The notes: generated from the letters alone by a model not told the origin. DNA of 18,757 nt from CAYJLA01 sp964371305 (GCA_964371305.1 CAYJLA010000021.1:1-18757); one strand, 5' to 3'; shown: positions 7,381 to 15,089, numbered from the stretch's first letter. Numbers and translations are program-made.

Positions 7381-8046
7381 ATGTTTAAGGATAAATTAGT
7401 AGTAAAAGCGTGTTATAGAGGCGCATTATTTATATTAACGATTATTACGACATTAGTTGTGTGGAAAGTGTTTGAAGGTAAATTTAATGTCGATTCATTT
7501 ATATACTTTACACATTTATCTAACTTGTTTGTCATGGTTATGATTGGGTGGGCTTTTGTTAGTAGTGTTTTAGAAATAACAGAAAGAAAATTTAATGTTC
7601 CTAATATATATTACAAACTAAAGAATATTGCATTTATATGTATTATGTTGACATTTCTTGTATATAACATCTTGTTAGGTGATATATTTTCAGTTGAATA
7701 CTGGACATTTAATAATGTCGCTCAGCATTTTGCAATTCCATTACTCTTTGTATTAGATTATTTCTTGTTCGATAAAAAAGGTTATATGAATTTAAAAGAT
7801 CCTTTTATCATGATTATTGTACCAGCAGTATACGCTATATATATTTTTATTCGAGCTGCAACATATGGAGAGGCACACAGCATAAAATATCCATACTTCT
7901 TTTTGAATTATGATGAACTAGGTATAGGTGGAATTGTAATGTGGGTAGCTATTTTGGTTATTGGTTTTGTAGTGTTTGGTTATGGAATGTATTTCTTAGA
8001 TAAAAAATTGGCAGCAGTCGAAAGCAGAAATTTATATAGCCAATAG
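7381..8046 (+). CDS. Pr6Pr / FAR-17a-AIG1-like integral membrane protein
   Basis: 221 aa with about six membrane helices. The motifs IYFTHLSNLF (residues 41-50), VAQHFAIPLLFVLDYFLF (113-130) and KYPYFFLNYDELG are those of the bacterial Pr6Pr membrane family, distantly related to the FAR-17a/AIG1 family. In the eukaryotic proteins AIG1 and ADTRP, a membrane-embedded Thr and His hydrolyse fatty-acid esters of hydroxy fatty acids; T44 and H116 occupy the corresponding motif positions here. A lipid-ester hydrolase role is an inference, since bacterial members are uncharacterised. The start has AGAGG 7 nt upstream and its own promoter. It ends in TAG, 46 nt before the coiled-coil gene. Confidence 0.75.
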   Translation: MFKDKLVVKACYRGALFILTIITTLVVWKVFEGKFNVDSFIYFTHLSNLFVMVMIGWAFVSSVLEITERKFNVPNIYYKLKNIAFICIMLTFLVYNILLGDIFSVEYWTFNNVAQHFAIPLLFVLDYFLFDKKGYMNLKDPFIMIIVPAVYAIYIFIRAATYGEAHSIKYPYFFLNYDELGIGGIVMWVAILVIGFVVFGYGMYFLDKKLAAVESRNLYSQ

Positions 8047-8057
8047 ATTTATCTAAA

Positions 8058-8086
8058 TTGAATTTTTTAGTGTTAAGTTATATAAT
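8058..8086 (+). promoter_or_regulatory. promoter of coiled-coil gene (leaderless)
   Basis: TTGAAT (8058-8063), 17-nt spacer, TATAAT (8081-8086), then 6 nt and the ATG at 8093. The predicted transcript start coincides with the ATG, and no ribosome binding site is present. Confidence 0.65.
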
Positions 8087-8092
8087 TTTTAT

Positions 8093-8956
8093 ATGTCAAA
8101 AAAATCTTATGATAAAATAAATTCTTTAAAGAGCGTTCAACAAAAGGAAGTTGACACTTTAAACGATGAAATAAACAAATTAAAAATCAAAAATAAAGAA
8201 CTAAAAGAAGAAGTTAAAGAACTAAGAAGTGAGGTCTATACTATCAAAAGTGGAAGAGGTGAAGCTGATAGATTAAAAAGAGAAAACAGTGAACTAATTC
8301 GAGAAGTTCAAACTCTTAAAAATAGGAGTGACCACAAAGAAGACATAACTTGCTTTGAGAAAAAACACCAAACATTAATAAAAAACGTTCAAAATTTAAC
8401 ATCACCTAATCCAGTTTATGATGATTTATTCTTAAAATTAAAAAAAGGAATGACTTCAGTTGTAATACTTGCAAAAATAGCAACCCAACGACCACTTACT
8501 TTAAGAGATTGTTATACTCATGTGTTTAGAGACACGCTAATATGTTTGCTTGAAAAAACTTTTCAAATTACAAGCAAAAGACAAGGTAAAACATTATCTT
8601 CAACATTAAGAGCTGCAATAAGTGATAAAAGTAATTTCGTTAGTCAAATTGAAGCAGAACTACTAAAAGCCTTGCCTGAGTTAAATGAACTTAGTTTATA
8701 TAAGGGTTTATCAAAATTAGTTTATTTAGAAAATACCGCTTTTCACGGATCACAACATTTAAAATATCAGACTTCAATTCCTTATAAGGAAAGCGAAGAA
8801 GGTACATATAAATTTTTGAATTATTCGCAGAAAAAACAAATAGACATTTTGTTCTCATTGTTAAAATTTTTGTATGTATCATTTACTTATTCCAACGCCG
8901 ATTATACGCTTCAGTTAATTTCTTCATGTTGGAGATATGAAAGTAAAATATCCTAG
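8093..8956 (+). CDS. coiled-coil protein with helical C-terminal domain, unknown function
   Basis: 287 aa with no signal peptide, probably cytoplasmic. Residues 1-90 are a charged heptad-like coiled coil (repeated KEL/KEEV/RSEV units), followed from about residue 115 by a mostly helical domain. That domain contains RDCYTH (R-X4-H with a polar residue after Arg), and later LENTAFHGSQH, which recalls the 'GN.aaHg' helix of DUF4145/HEPN-like domains. HEPN nucleases use R-X4-6-H, so a HEPN-type fold is possible, but the similarity is short and unproven. Translation is predicted to be leaderless. The following lipoprotein gene begins 54 nt later and may be cotranscribed. I do not recognise a named family. 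Confidence 0.6.
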   Translation: MSKKSYDKINSLKSVQQKEVDTLNDEINKLKIKNKELKEEVKELRSEVYTIKSGRGEADRLKRENSELIREVQTLKNRSDHKEDITCFEKKHQTLIKNVQNLTSPNPVYDDLFLKLKKGMTSVVILAKIATQRPLTLRDCYTHVFRDTLICLLEKTFQITSKRQGKTLSSTLRAAISDKSNFVSQIEAELLKALPELNELSLYKGLSKLVYLENTAFHGSQHLKYQTSIPYKESEEGTYKFLNYSQKKQIDILFSLLKFLYVSFTYSNADYTLQLISSCWRYESKIS

Positions 8957-9010
8957 CATTTATGTAGAGTTTATTTTACAATTTTATTTAATAATCAAAA
9001 GGAGAAAATT

Positions 9011-9550
9011 ATGAAGAAAAATTTATTAGTGTTAGGTGCTTTGCTTTTAGTTGTTCCGCTTGTGGGGTGTTCAAACGAAACAAGCAACAATACAACAGGT
9101 AGTTTAGTCGACACAACTTCAACAAGTACTACTTCAACAGAAGATTCAACATCAAGTGAAACTCTTATGACATCATGGACTGCTAGCGAAAAAAGTGATA
9201 TGGTCGACGTTTTAGGAGAAGTTTTACCAGTTATTAGTTTTGTTGAAGGGTATTTCTTTGATGCATATTCATATTATGATGATGGTGTAATTGATACAAT
9301 TTATGTTGAAGATTACACATTAACTGAACGTACAGAAACTATAAAAAGCGAATTTTTTGCAGGTGGGTTTAGTGTTTATTCGACCATCGCGGCAGAAGCC
9401 CCTTATAGCACCGGTTATGTCGTAACGAAAGTACTTGATGATGATAGTGCAATTTACATTGATTTTGCTTGGTCAGTTGCCCATGAAGCTGATGGTGAGA
9501 GCTACGAAGCAGGACATTATTTCTCTGCGTATATAGGCGAATTGGAATAA
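9011..9550 (+). CDS. small lipoprotein, unknown function
   Basis: 179 aa. A lysine-started hydrophobic signal ends in the lipobox LVGC (lipidated Cys20), so the protein should be anchored to the outer face of the membrane. Residues 21-53 are a Ser/Thr/Asn-rich linker, followed by a roughly 125-residue acidic, aromatic-rich globular domain with several YYDDGV/DDDSAIYIDF strands. No family is recognised. A strong AAAAGGAG (8997-9004) lies 6 nt before the ATG. A terminator follows. It could be a ligand-binding or protective surface protein, but nothing in the sequence decides that. Confidence 0.75.
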   Translation: MKKNLLVLGALLLVVPLVGCSNETSNNTTGSLVDTTSTSTTSTEDSTSSETLMTSWTASEKSDMVDVLGEVLPVISFVEGYFFDAYSYYDDGVIDTIYVEDYTLTERTETIKSEFFAGGFSVYSTIAAEAPYSTGYVVTKVLDDDSAIYIDFAWSVAHEADGESYEAGHYFSAYIGELE

Positions 9551-9584
9551 AGGCAAAATAATTAATTTAAATAACAATTGCAAG

Positions 9585-9619
9585 ACTCCTGTTTACTCTA
9601 GGTGAATAGGAGTTTTTTT
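9585..9619 (+). terminator. intrinsic terminator after small lipoprotein
   Basis: A 12-bp stem (ACTCCTGTTTAC with GTGAATAGGAGT, including two G-U pairs), loop TCTAG, then seven T residues. Confidence 0.85.
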
Positions 9620-9678
9620 CGCATTAAAATTAAAATAAAAAAGATAAATTTTTTGTGTATTTTAATTGATGAATTGCG

Positions 9679-9684
9679 TATACT
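9679..9684 (+). promoter_or_regulatory. -10 box of MATE gene
   Basis: TATACT ends 8 nt before ATG 9693, with no ribosome binding site between them. A TTGTGT at 9653-9658 is a possible but badly spaced (20 nt) -35. Confidence 0.4.
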
Positions 9685-9692
9685 TTCTAAGT

Positions 9693-11099
9693 ATGTCAAA
9701 ATTAAAAACACTCACAAACGGAACACCTTGGAAAGTAATATTAAAATTTGCGTTTCCTATTTTGATTGGTTATATGTTTCAACAAGTTTATATATTGGCT
9801 GATTCAATTATCGTTGGACAAATGATAGGGCAGGATGCTTTTTCTGTAATTGGTGTTTCTGGTTCTTTACTGTTTTTCTTTTCTATGTTTGGTGTGGGAT
9901 TTACTGTTGGTTTTTCTGCACTTACTGCTAGGTATTTTGGTTCAGGTGATATACATAAAACAAAAAAGTCTCTTGCTGCTGGATTAATATTATCACTAGG
10001 ATTAGCGATTATTGTATTAGTTGTAGCTCTTTTGTCTGCAGAATTTGTTTTTGACTTAATTGAAGCTGATAAAAATCCTGAAATATATGATCAAGCTTTA
10101 AAGTATTATCAAGTGTCTATTATTGGTATGTTTTTTGTTATTGTATACAATTTTATGTCATCTATTCTTAATGCTTTAGGTAATCAAAAAATCCCAACAT
10201 ATTTCATTATTGGAGCATCTATTTTAAACATTTTATTAGACTTACTTTTTATAGGTGGATTTGGAATGGATGTTGTTAGCGCTGGTCTTGCTACTTGTAT
10301 TAGTCAAATAACTATCGCTATTGGAATTGTCATCTATACATTTGTGAAATACAAAGAGATTCGATTACATAAAGAAGATTTTGATTTTAACTTTAAATTT
10401 TTGTTAAAACATTTCAATCAAGGATTTCCATTAGGGTTTCAATTTTCAGTTGTGTCACTAGGTATGATAGTTTTACAAACTCAAATTAATTTACTTGGTA
10501 CTGATGCTATTGCTGCTGTTGCAGCAGGTAGTAGAATACAAAATATTTTCTTGCAACCATTTTTAGCTGTGGCCGCTGCGCAAATAGTTTTTGTCTCGCA
10601 AAATATAGGTGCTGGACTAATTAAAAGAGTAAGAAGTAGTATAAAACAAGCTACAATTATTCAATTAGTGTTGGCTGTTTTAATGGCTATTATCTTAATA
10701 CCTATAAGAGATTACTTACTATTGCTGTTTATAGATGAACCTAGTCCATTATCGGTTGAATATGGTTCATTATTTATTCTTTGTATGGCTAGTGCATTTC
10801 CTTTTATATCATTGCTTGTATTACATAGAAATGTATTACAAGGTTTGAATTATAGCGTCATTGCATTTATTGGTGGAATTTTAGAGCTTGTTGGAAGAGT
10901 TGTAGGTGCTTTATATATAACACCAGTCATTGGATTTTTAGGAATTGCCATTTCTACACCAATTGCTTGGGGTTTAGCAGCGATTTTTTTAGTTGTTGCA
11001 GTTATTATTGTTTATAATAAATCTCCGCAATTGAAGTTAATTTCTGATAAAAATATCGTAAAAACTGAGGTTATTATAAGTAAACTTGATGAATGTTAG
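9693..11099 (+). CDS. MATE family efflux transporter
   Basis: 468 aa from ATG 9693 (MSKLKTLTNGTPWKVIL), the usual N-terminus of the bacterial MATE family. In-frame upstream TTG/ATG codons at 9666 and 9669 lie before the predicted transcription start. Hallmarks are the helix 1 FPILIGYMFQQVYILADSIIVGQMIG, the second-half repeat GFPLGFQFSVVSLG, GSRIQNIFLQP and about twelve membrane helices in two six-helix bundles. MATE proteins export cationic drugs and metabolites using Na+ or H+ gradients; the substrate here is unknown. The gene has its own predicted start right after a terminator and appears to be leaderless. Identity is very secure. Confidence 0.95.
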   Translation: MSKLKTLTNGTPWKVILKFAFPILIGYMFQQVYILADSIIVGQMIGQDAFSVIGVSGSLLFFFSMFGVGFTVGFSALTARYFGSGDIHKTKKSLAAGLILSLGLAIIVLVVALLSAEFVFDLIEADKNPEIYDQALKYYQVSIIGMFFVIVYNFMSSILNALGNQKIPTYFIIGASILNILLDLLFIGGFGMDVVSAGLATCISQITIAIGIVIYTFVKYKEIRLHKEDFDFNFKFLLKHFNQGFPLGFQFSVVSLGMIVLQTQINLLGTDAIAAVAAGSRIQNIFLQPFLAVAAAQIVFVSQNIGAGLIKRVRSSIKQATIIQLVLAVLMAIILIPIRDYLLLLFIDEPSPLSVEYGSLFILCMASAFPFISLLVLHRNVLQGLNYSVIAFIGGILELVGRVVGALYITPVIGFLGIAISTPIAWGLAAIFLVVAVIIVYNKSPQLKLISDKNIVKTEVIISKLDEC

Positions 11100-11132
11100 C
11101 AGATGATATAACAAGAAGTAATCTAAAGATGT

Positions 11133-11150
11133 ATTGTAAACACTTACAAT
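11133..11150. repeat. perfect inverted repeat, possible operator
   Basis: ATTGTAA-ACAC-TTACAAT sits 8 nt upstream of the -35 box of the beta-helix lipoprotein gene and 34 nt after the MATE stop. It could be a dimeric-regulator site, or a weak terminator stem for the MATE gene, although no proper T tract follows. Confidence 0.45.
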
Positions 11151-11158
11151 TTAAAACA

Positions 11159-11187
11159 TTGAGAATGCTTTATAGTTAATGTATTAT
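11159..11187 (+). promoter_or_regulatory. promoter of beta-helix lipoprotein gene (leaderless)
   Basis: TTGAGA (11159-11164), 17-nt spacer, TATTAT (11182-11187), then 6 nt and ATG 11194. This makes 11194 the likely start and places the upstream in-frame ATG at 11179 outside the transcript. Confidence 0.6.
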
Positions 11188-11193
11188 TTTAAT

Positions 11194-12657
11194 ATGTTTA
11201 CTTTTCTTAAATTTGTTGGTGTGCTAGGAGTTAGTGCGTTTATTTGCAGTGCTTGTGGTGTACAAACGAGTAAGGAAAGCACTTTAAGTAATGAAGGTGA
11301 AATTACTGAAAATACTACTAAACCAAATACAGAAGTAACAACTGGACCTAATAGTGAAATATCAACTGAATTAGTTAGTCAACAAGTTGATGAAATATTC
11401 AACATTACTGCAAGTGGAACTTATCGTTTTTCGGGTGTATATAGTAATAATTCTATTGTTGTAAATGTAGATAAAGAGATCGATACAGAACCGGTGTATT
11501 TAGTGTTAAACGATGTAACTTTTAATAATACAACTTTAACACCTATTAATATTATAGAGGCCAAAGATGTCGTAATTTATTTAAGTGAAAACACAATCAA
11601 TAATATTAATCAGTCTAATATATCTACTACTGATGAAGAGTTTCCAAGTGGCGCAATATATTCAAAAGCAGACTTAGAGATTTCTGGTAGCGGAACTTTA
11701 AACATAGACGCAAAATTTAATGATGGTATAAATTCTCGCGATGATTTAAAAATTAAAAACGCTACTATAAACGTAAATGCAAATGGTGATGGCGTTGTTG
11801 GAAAAGATTTAGTCTCAATTAGTAATTCTACAGTTGATGTTACATGTAATGAAGATGGTATACGTACATCAAATGAAGAAGAAATAGATAAAGGTGAATT
11901 AGAAATAGAAAACTCAAACATAACAATTGATAGCGAATATGACTCTATACAGTCTGCAAACAGTTTAGAACTTTCAGGTGGTATATACAAATTAACTTCT
12001 GGTGGAGGGTTTGATGAAGTTCTAAATGATATCACTGTAGGCGAGGGTTCAGGTAATATTGAACAACCTTCCTCATTACTTTTAAATAGCAGTAAAGCAC
12101 TTAAGGGTACTGATATTATTATTCATGATGGAAATTATATTATGTCTTCATACGAAGATACAATTCATGCAAATGGTGATTTAATTATCAATAATGGGAC
12201 GTTTAATGTAGAAACTGGTGATGATGCTTTTCATGCTGACTATAATTTAACTATAAATGGCGGAACAATTGAAGTTACAGATGGTTATGAGGGCATTGAA
12301 GGACAAAATATTACTATTAACAATGGCAATATCGATATTAACGTTTTAGATGATGCAATAAATGGAAGTATAGAAGATGGACTAATTACAATAAATGATG
12401 GAGAAATATTTCTAGCTTGTAGAGGTGACGGTATTGATGCTAATGGTGACTTATTAGTTACTGGTGGAGCAACAGTTATTGATGTTGATGCAATATATAC
12501 AGGTGGAGATATGGAATTAGATATAAGCGGAACATATACAAAAACTGGAGGAACTGTTCAAGATCCTCAAGGTAATGAATTAGAAGCTAATGGCGGTTCA
12601 AATGGTGGTGGCCCTGGCGGAGGTGGAGGTCCTGGCGGTGGCGGCAGACCTTGGTAA
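11194..12657 (+). CDS. Cthe_2159-like beta-helix carbohydrate-binding lipoprotein
   Basis: 487 aa from ATG 11194. A short hydrophobic signal ends in ICSAC (Cys21), an imperfect lipobox with Cys at -3. A Thr/Asn/Ser-rich linker follows to about residue 65. From about residue 175 to 430 there are repeated beta-helix turns with acidic corners (DGINS, DGVVG, DGIRTS, DDAFHAD, EGIEG, DDAING, DGIDANG), the pattern of the Cthe_2159/PF14262 'carbohydrate-binding domain' family. Members of that family resemble pectate-lyase-fold proteins and bind acidic polysaccharides with calcium. The final 21 residues are a Gly/Pro tail ending in RPW. Likely role: surface binding of plant or mucosal polysaccharide. 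Family is fairly sure; ligand inferred. Confidence 0.85.
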   Translation: MFTFLKFVGVLGVSAFICSACGVQTSKESTLSNEGEITENTTKPNTEVTTGPNSEISTELVSQQVDEIFNITASGTYRFSGVYSNNSIVVNVDKEIDTEPVYLVLNDVTFNNTTLTPINIIEAKDVVIYLSENTINNINQSNISTTDEEFPSGAIYSKADLEISGSGTLNIDAKFNDGINSRDDLKIKNATINVNANGDGVVGKDLVSISNSTVDVTCNEDGIRTSNEEEIDKGELEIENSNITIDSEYDSIQSANSLELSGGIYKLTSGGGFDEVLNDITVGEGSGNIEQPSSLLLNSSKALKGTDIIIHDGNYIMSSYEDTIHANGDLIINNGTFNVETGDDAFHADYNLTINGGTIEVTDGYEGIEGQNITINNGNIDINVLDDAINGSIEDGLITINDGEIFLACRGDGIDANGDLLVTGGATVIDVDAIYTGGDMELDISGTYTKTGGTVQDPQGNELEANGGSNGGGPGGGGGPGGGGRPW

Positions 12658-12842
12658 ATTTTATCATTAGGGATAATTTATATAATTAAAAAGGACTTTG
12701 TTTATTGTTTTTTTGATTCACCAAAAGTTCAAGACTATATTTAACTTTAAACTTAAAATAAAAAAAGTATTTAATTTATTTTGCAGTCATATACAATAAA
12801 TTGTATTTACAAAATTAGTATAGGACAAAAGGAGAAATAAAT
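12658..12842. other. intergenic region with clustered TACAAT/ATTGTA half-sites
   Basis: There is no gene and no convincing terminator. The right part holds the candidate promoter for the frameshifted gene and three half-sites at an 8-bp period (12792, 12800, 12808). Confidence 0.4.
12781..12809 (+). promoter_or_regulatory. candidate promoter of frameshifted secreted-protein gene
   Basis: TTGCAG (12781-12786), 17-nt spacer, TATTTA (12804-12809). The palindrome ATACAAT-AA-ATTGTAT (12791-12806) lies in the spacer and over the -10, as a repressor site would. The -10 is poor, so this is tentative. Confidence 0.35.
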
Positions 12843-13393
12843 ATGCAAAAAATAACAAAAATATGTAGTGCTATCACGTTATGCGGATTAGTTGGGATAA
12901 GTTCATTAGTCGCATCAAATTATGTTAAAGTAGAAAACACTGATGCTGCAGGAGAAATGTACAGCATTGTTTTATCATCTAAAGAGAATAGAAGATTTCA
13001 ACCGATATACAGTCCTTCTACCACGTTTTTTGATACTCAAGCAGGCGGAAGAGTAGGTTTTGAATACAACATTTTATAAATCATAGTAGTTCTTATTGGG
13101 GAACTATTGAATATACTGGATATATTAAAAATACACAAGAAATTAATGGTCTAAGCAAAATAACAATAACCACAGATAGCATAGATGGTCTACCTGCTCC
13201 TGCGGCTATACAAATTCAAACGAGCGCATTTCCAACTCTAGATTCAAGATTAGATTATATGGTAGCTGATTCAGCTGGGTCATATACATATGAATTTACT
13301 GCTCCAAGTAAATATTTTTTGATTTCTCTTGAGCTTGATAGTAATGTTGATCTCCACATTCAAGAAATGGTTATCGAATATACTTGTGTTTAA
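12843..13393 (+). pseudogene. secreted protein gene with a frameshift
   Basis: The first part (12843-13079) encodes 78 aa with a signal peptide (MQKITKICSAITLCGLVGIS) and then stops. The second part continues in the -1 frame from 13064 to TAA 13393 and reads smoothly as INHSSSYWGTIEYTGYIK through to MVIEYTCV. The -1 frame has a TGA at 13061-13063, so the switch must fall between about 13064 and 13076, which contains a TTTT run. Restoring one base gives a secreted protein of about 183 aa, probably a beta-sandwich. AAAGGAG (12829-12835) 7 nt before the ATG and the terminator after 13393 both fit a single gene. It may be a true pseudogene, a phase-variable gene or an assembly error. Function not recognised. 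Confidence 0.75.
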
Positions 13394-13423
13394 GTATATA
13401 GTTTAGAAAACTCAAATATATTG

Positions 13424-13449
13424 ACCTCTCTATGTTAGAGAGGTTTTTT
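13424..13449 (+). terminator. intrinsic terminator after frameshifted gene
   Basis: ACCTCTCTA and TAGAGAGGT form a perfect 9-bp stem with loop TGT, followed by six T residues. Confidence 0.92.
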
Positions 13450-13473
13450 ATATATGACTCAGAATAATATAAA

Positions 13474-13502
13474 TTGTAATGATTTTCATACCGATATATA
13501 AT
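13474..13502 (+). promoter_or_regulatory. promoter of surface-anchored protein gene
   Basis: TTGTAA, 17-nt spacer, TATAAT, then 6 nt to ATG 13509. The transcript would start at or next to that ATG. Confidence 0.65.
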
Positions 13503-13508
13503 GTATAA

Positions 13509-14975
13509 ATGAAAAGAGGTTTTATGAAAAAAAGATTTTTGATGATGATGACTTTAGTTCCATTGACGATTGCTTTAATAGGCAATTTAAACAACAATAT
13601 AAATTCAGTAGTTGAAACAAAAGCAACTAGTCAAGAGCTAGAAGAAGTAGTGTATGATTTTTCAACGGAAACATTAGGGGCAAATATAGCAACTTTTAAT
13701 TTTGACAATGAACAGATTGAACCTACATTTGTTGAGAATGCAGGTCTTACGTTAAATCCTGGAGAATATATAAAATATGACGTTAAAGGTTTTATTACGT
13801 CTTCAGCAGTAGAAATAAATATTGTTGCTAATAATGAAGTTGTTTCGCCAGATTCAGCTGCTGCTATTATAGCTATTGATGTCTTCGGTAACGTGCTTTA
13901 TGGAGATGCTGCTCCACTCAGACAATATGGAAGTATGTATGGATATGCTCTTAATGTGGATCTTGGGCCGAGCGGTTTACTTTCTTATGTTTCATCTTTT
14001 TTAGTGTATGGATACGATGTAAACACAGATGATGCTGGATCACTTAGTACGACTGTCCTTGCTTTTCAATATAACTATAGTTTAGATGAACCGATAATGG
14101 TTCCTCCAACAAGCAAAAACAATGAAATATATACATCTTTTTCAGAGAATAGTAAATTTCTATATAAAGGCGATTATACAGACGGAAAGATGCATATATC
14201 AAATAACATAGAATACAATGCAGATTCACAATATGGTGATTTAATTTCTAGCAATGTTATTTATAAAGAAGCTGATTTAGCATCAACAAGTTTTGCAGCA
14301 AGAGATGTTATGACTTCTAAATTAACCATATCAACTCCATCAACATTAATTGATTCATTTACATTACAAGCATCTATTGCAACTCGTCAAGGTAAAGTCA
14401 TTACTTCTGGTGAAATAGTAACAATCACAGGTTCACACACTGATAGCGTTATTGAAGTTAGCGCCTCGCTTGTAGATGTTCCATATTTAGAACTTGCACA
14501 CACATTAACTTTTATCATTCGTGTTGATTATACTTATGATGCTTCTGGGACTGATTCAATGATAGTTTCTAACCTAGATCTTGAGTTTTTGACAGAAGGA
14601 GCAAGTAGTCCAATAAGTAGAAAGTTTATAAATTCAGTAATGTTTACAAATGAAGAAAATACATGTCAAACAAGATTTTACGAAGCCAGAAACTTGTATT
14701 TAGCTTTACCTTTAAGGGAACAAGTTGCACTAAAAGAGCAAAGTATATATACTAGTGGTATTATTTACTATGAAGCTTCTGCTGTTGTTTTAGGAATGGA
14801 AAGATATTTAACGTGGGCAACTATACTTGGAGAAGATCCATATTCAAACACTAGCTTATTAACGCCAACTGAAAGTACTTTTAAAAGTGATAGTGTGTTT
14901 ATTATTGTTACAAGTACAATTGCATTAATAGGAGTTGCTTCATATCTAATTGTCAGTAAAAGAAAAAAAGTTTAG
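13509..14975 (+). CDS. secreted surface protein with C-terminal membrane anchor
   Basis: 488 aa from ATG 13509, or 483 aa from ATG 13524. The promoter predicts RNA starting at 13509, so initiation could be leaderless there, or at 13524 using AAGAGG (13514-13519) only 4 nt upstream. The N-terminus has a signal peptide (KKRFLMMMTLVPLTIALIG), the middle about 350 residues are beta-rich, and the C-terminus has one hydrophobic helix (VFIIVTSTIALIGVASYLIV) followed by SKRKKV. This resembles the end of a cell-wall sorting signal, but no LPXTG is seen. Residues before the anchor (CQTRFYEARNLYLALPLREQ and onward) form a helical segment like those preceding the anchor in other surface proteins of related gut bacteria. 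No catalytic motif is visible. It is an exposed membrane-anchored protein of unknown role. Confidence 0.72.
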   Translation: MKRGFMKKRFLMMMTLVPLTIALIGNLNNNINSVVETKATSQELEEVVYDFSTETLGANIATFNFDNEQIEPTFVENAGLTLNPGEYIKYDVKGFITSSAVEINIVANNEVVSPDSAAAIIAIDVFGNVLYGDAAPLRQYGSMYGYALNVDLGPSGLLSYVSSFLVYGYDVNTDDAGSLSTTVLAFQYNYSLDEPIMVPPTSKNNEIYTSFSENSKFLYKGDYTDGKMHISNNIEYNADSQYGDLISSNVIYKEADLASTSFAARDVMTSKLTISTPSTLIDSFTLQASIATRQGKVITSGEIVTITGSHTDSVIEVSASLVDVPYLELAHTLTFIIRVDYTYDASGTDSMIVSNLDLEFLTEGASSPISRKFINSVMFTNEENTCQTRFYEARNLYLALPLREQVALKEQSIYTSGIIYYEASAVVLGMERYLTWATILGEDPYSNTSLLTPTESTFKSDSVFIIVTSTIALIGVASYLIVSKRKKV

Positions 14976-14987
14976 CACAATATGATT

Positions 14988-15018
14988 AAAACGAGAACCT
15001 GGAAGTTCTCGTTTTTTT
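14988..15018 (+). terminator. intrinsic terminator after anchored protein gene
   Basis: An 11-bp stem (AAAACGAGAAC with GTTCTCGTTTT), loop CTGGAA, then a run of T residues. Confidence 0.92.
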
Positions 15019-15037
15019 TGTTCATCTTTCTATTACA

Positions 15038-15066
15038 TTGAAAATAAAGTAGTGAAATGATATAAT
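15038..15066 (+). promoter_or_regulatory. promoter of 636-aa lipoprotein gene
   Basis: TTGAAA, 17-nt spacer, TATAAT. The predicted start near 15073 leaves a short leader with AAGGAG at 15079-15084, a conventional leadered gene. Confidence 0.75.
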
Positions 15067-15089
15067 GAGATGACCTAAAAGGAGAAAAT

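Noticed and set aside
11610..12035. A 141-codon open frame on the minus strand within the beta-helix lipoprotein gene
   Set aside because: It is antisense to a gene with clear family repeats, has no ribosome binding site or promoter, and its composition mirrors the repeats of the real gene.
12843..13393. Programmed -1 ribosomal frameshifting
   Set aside because: No X-XXY-YYZ slippery heptamer in the overlap and no clear downstream stem; mutation or sequencing error is simpler.
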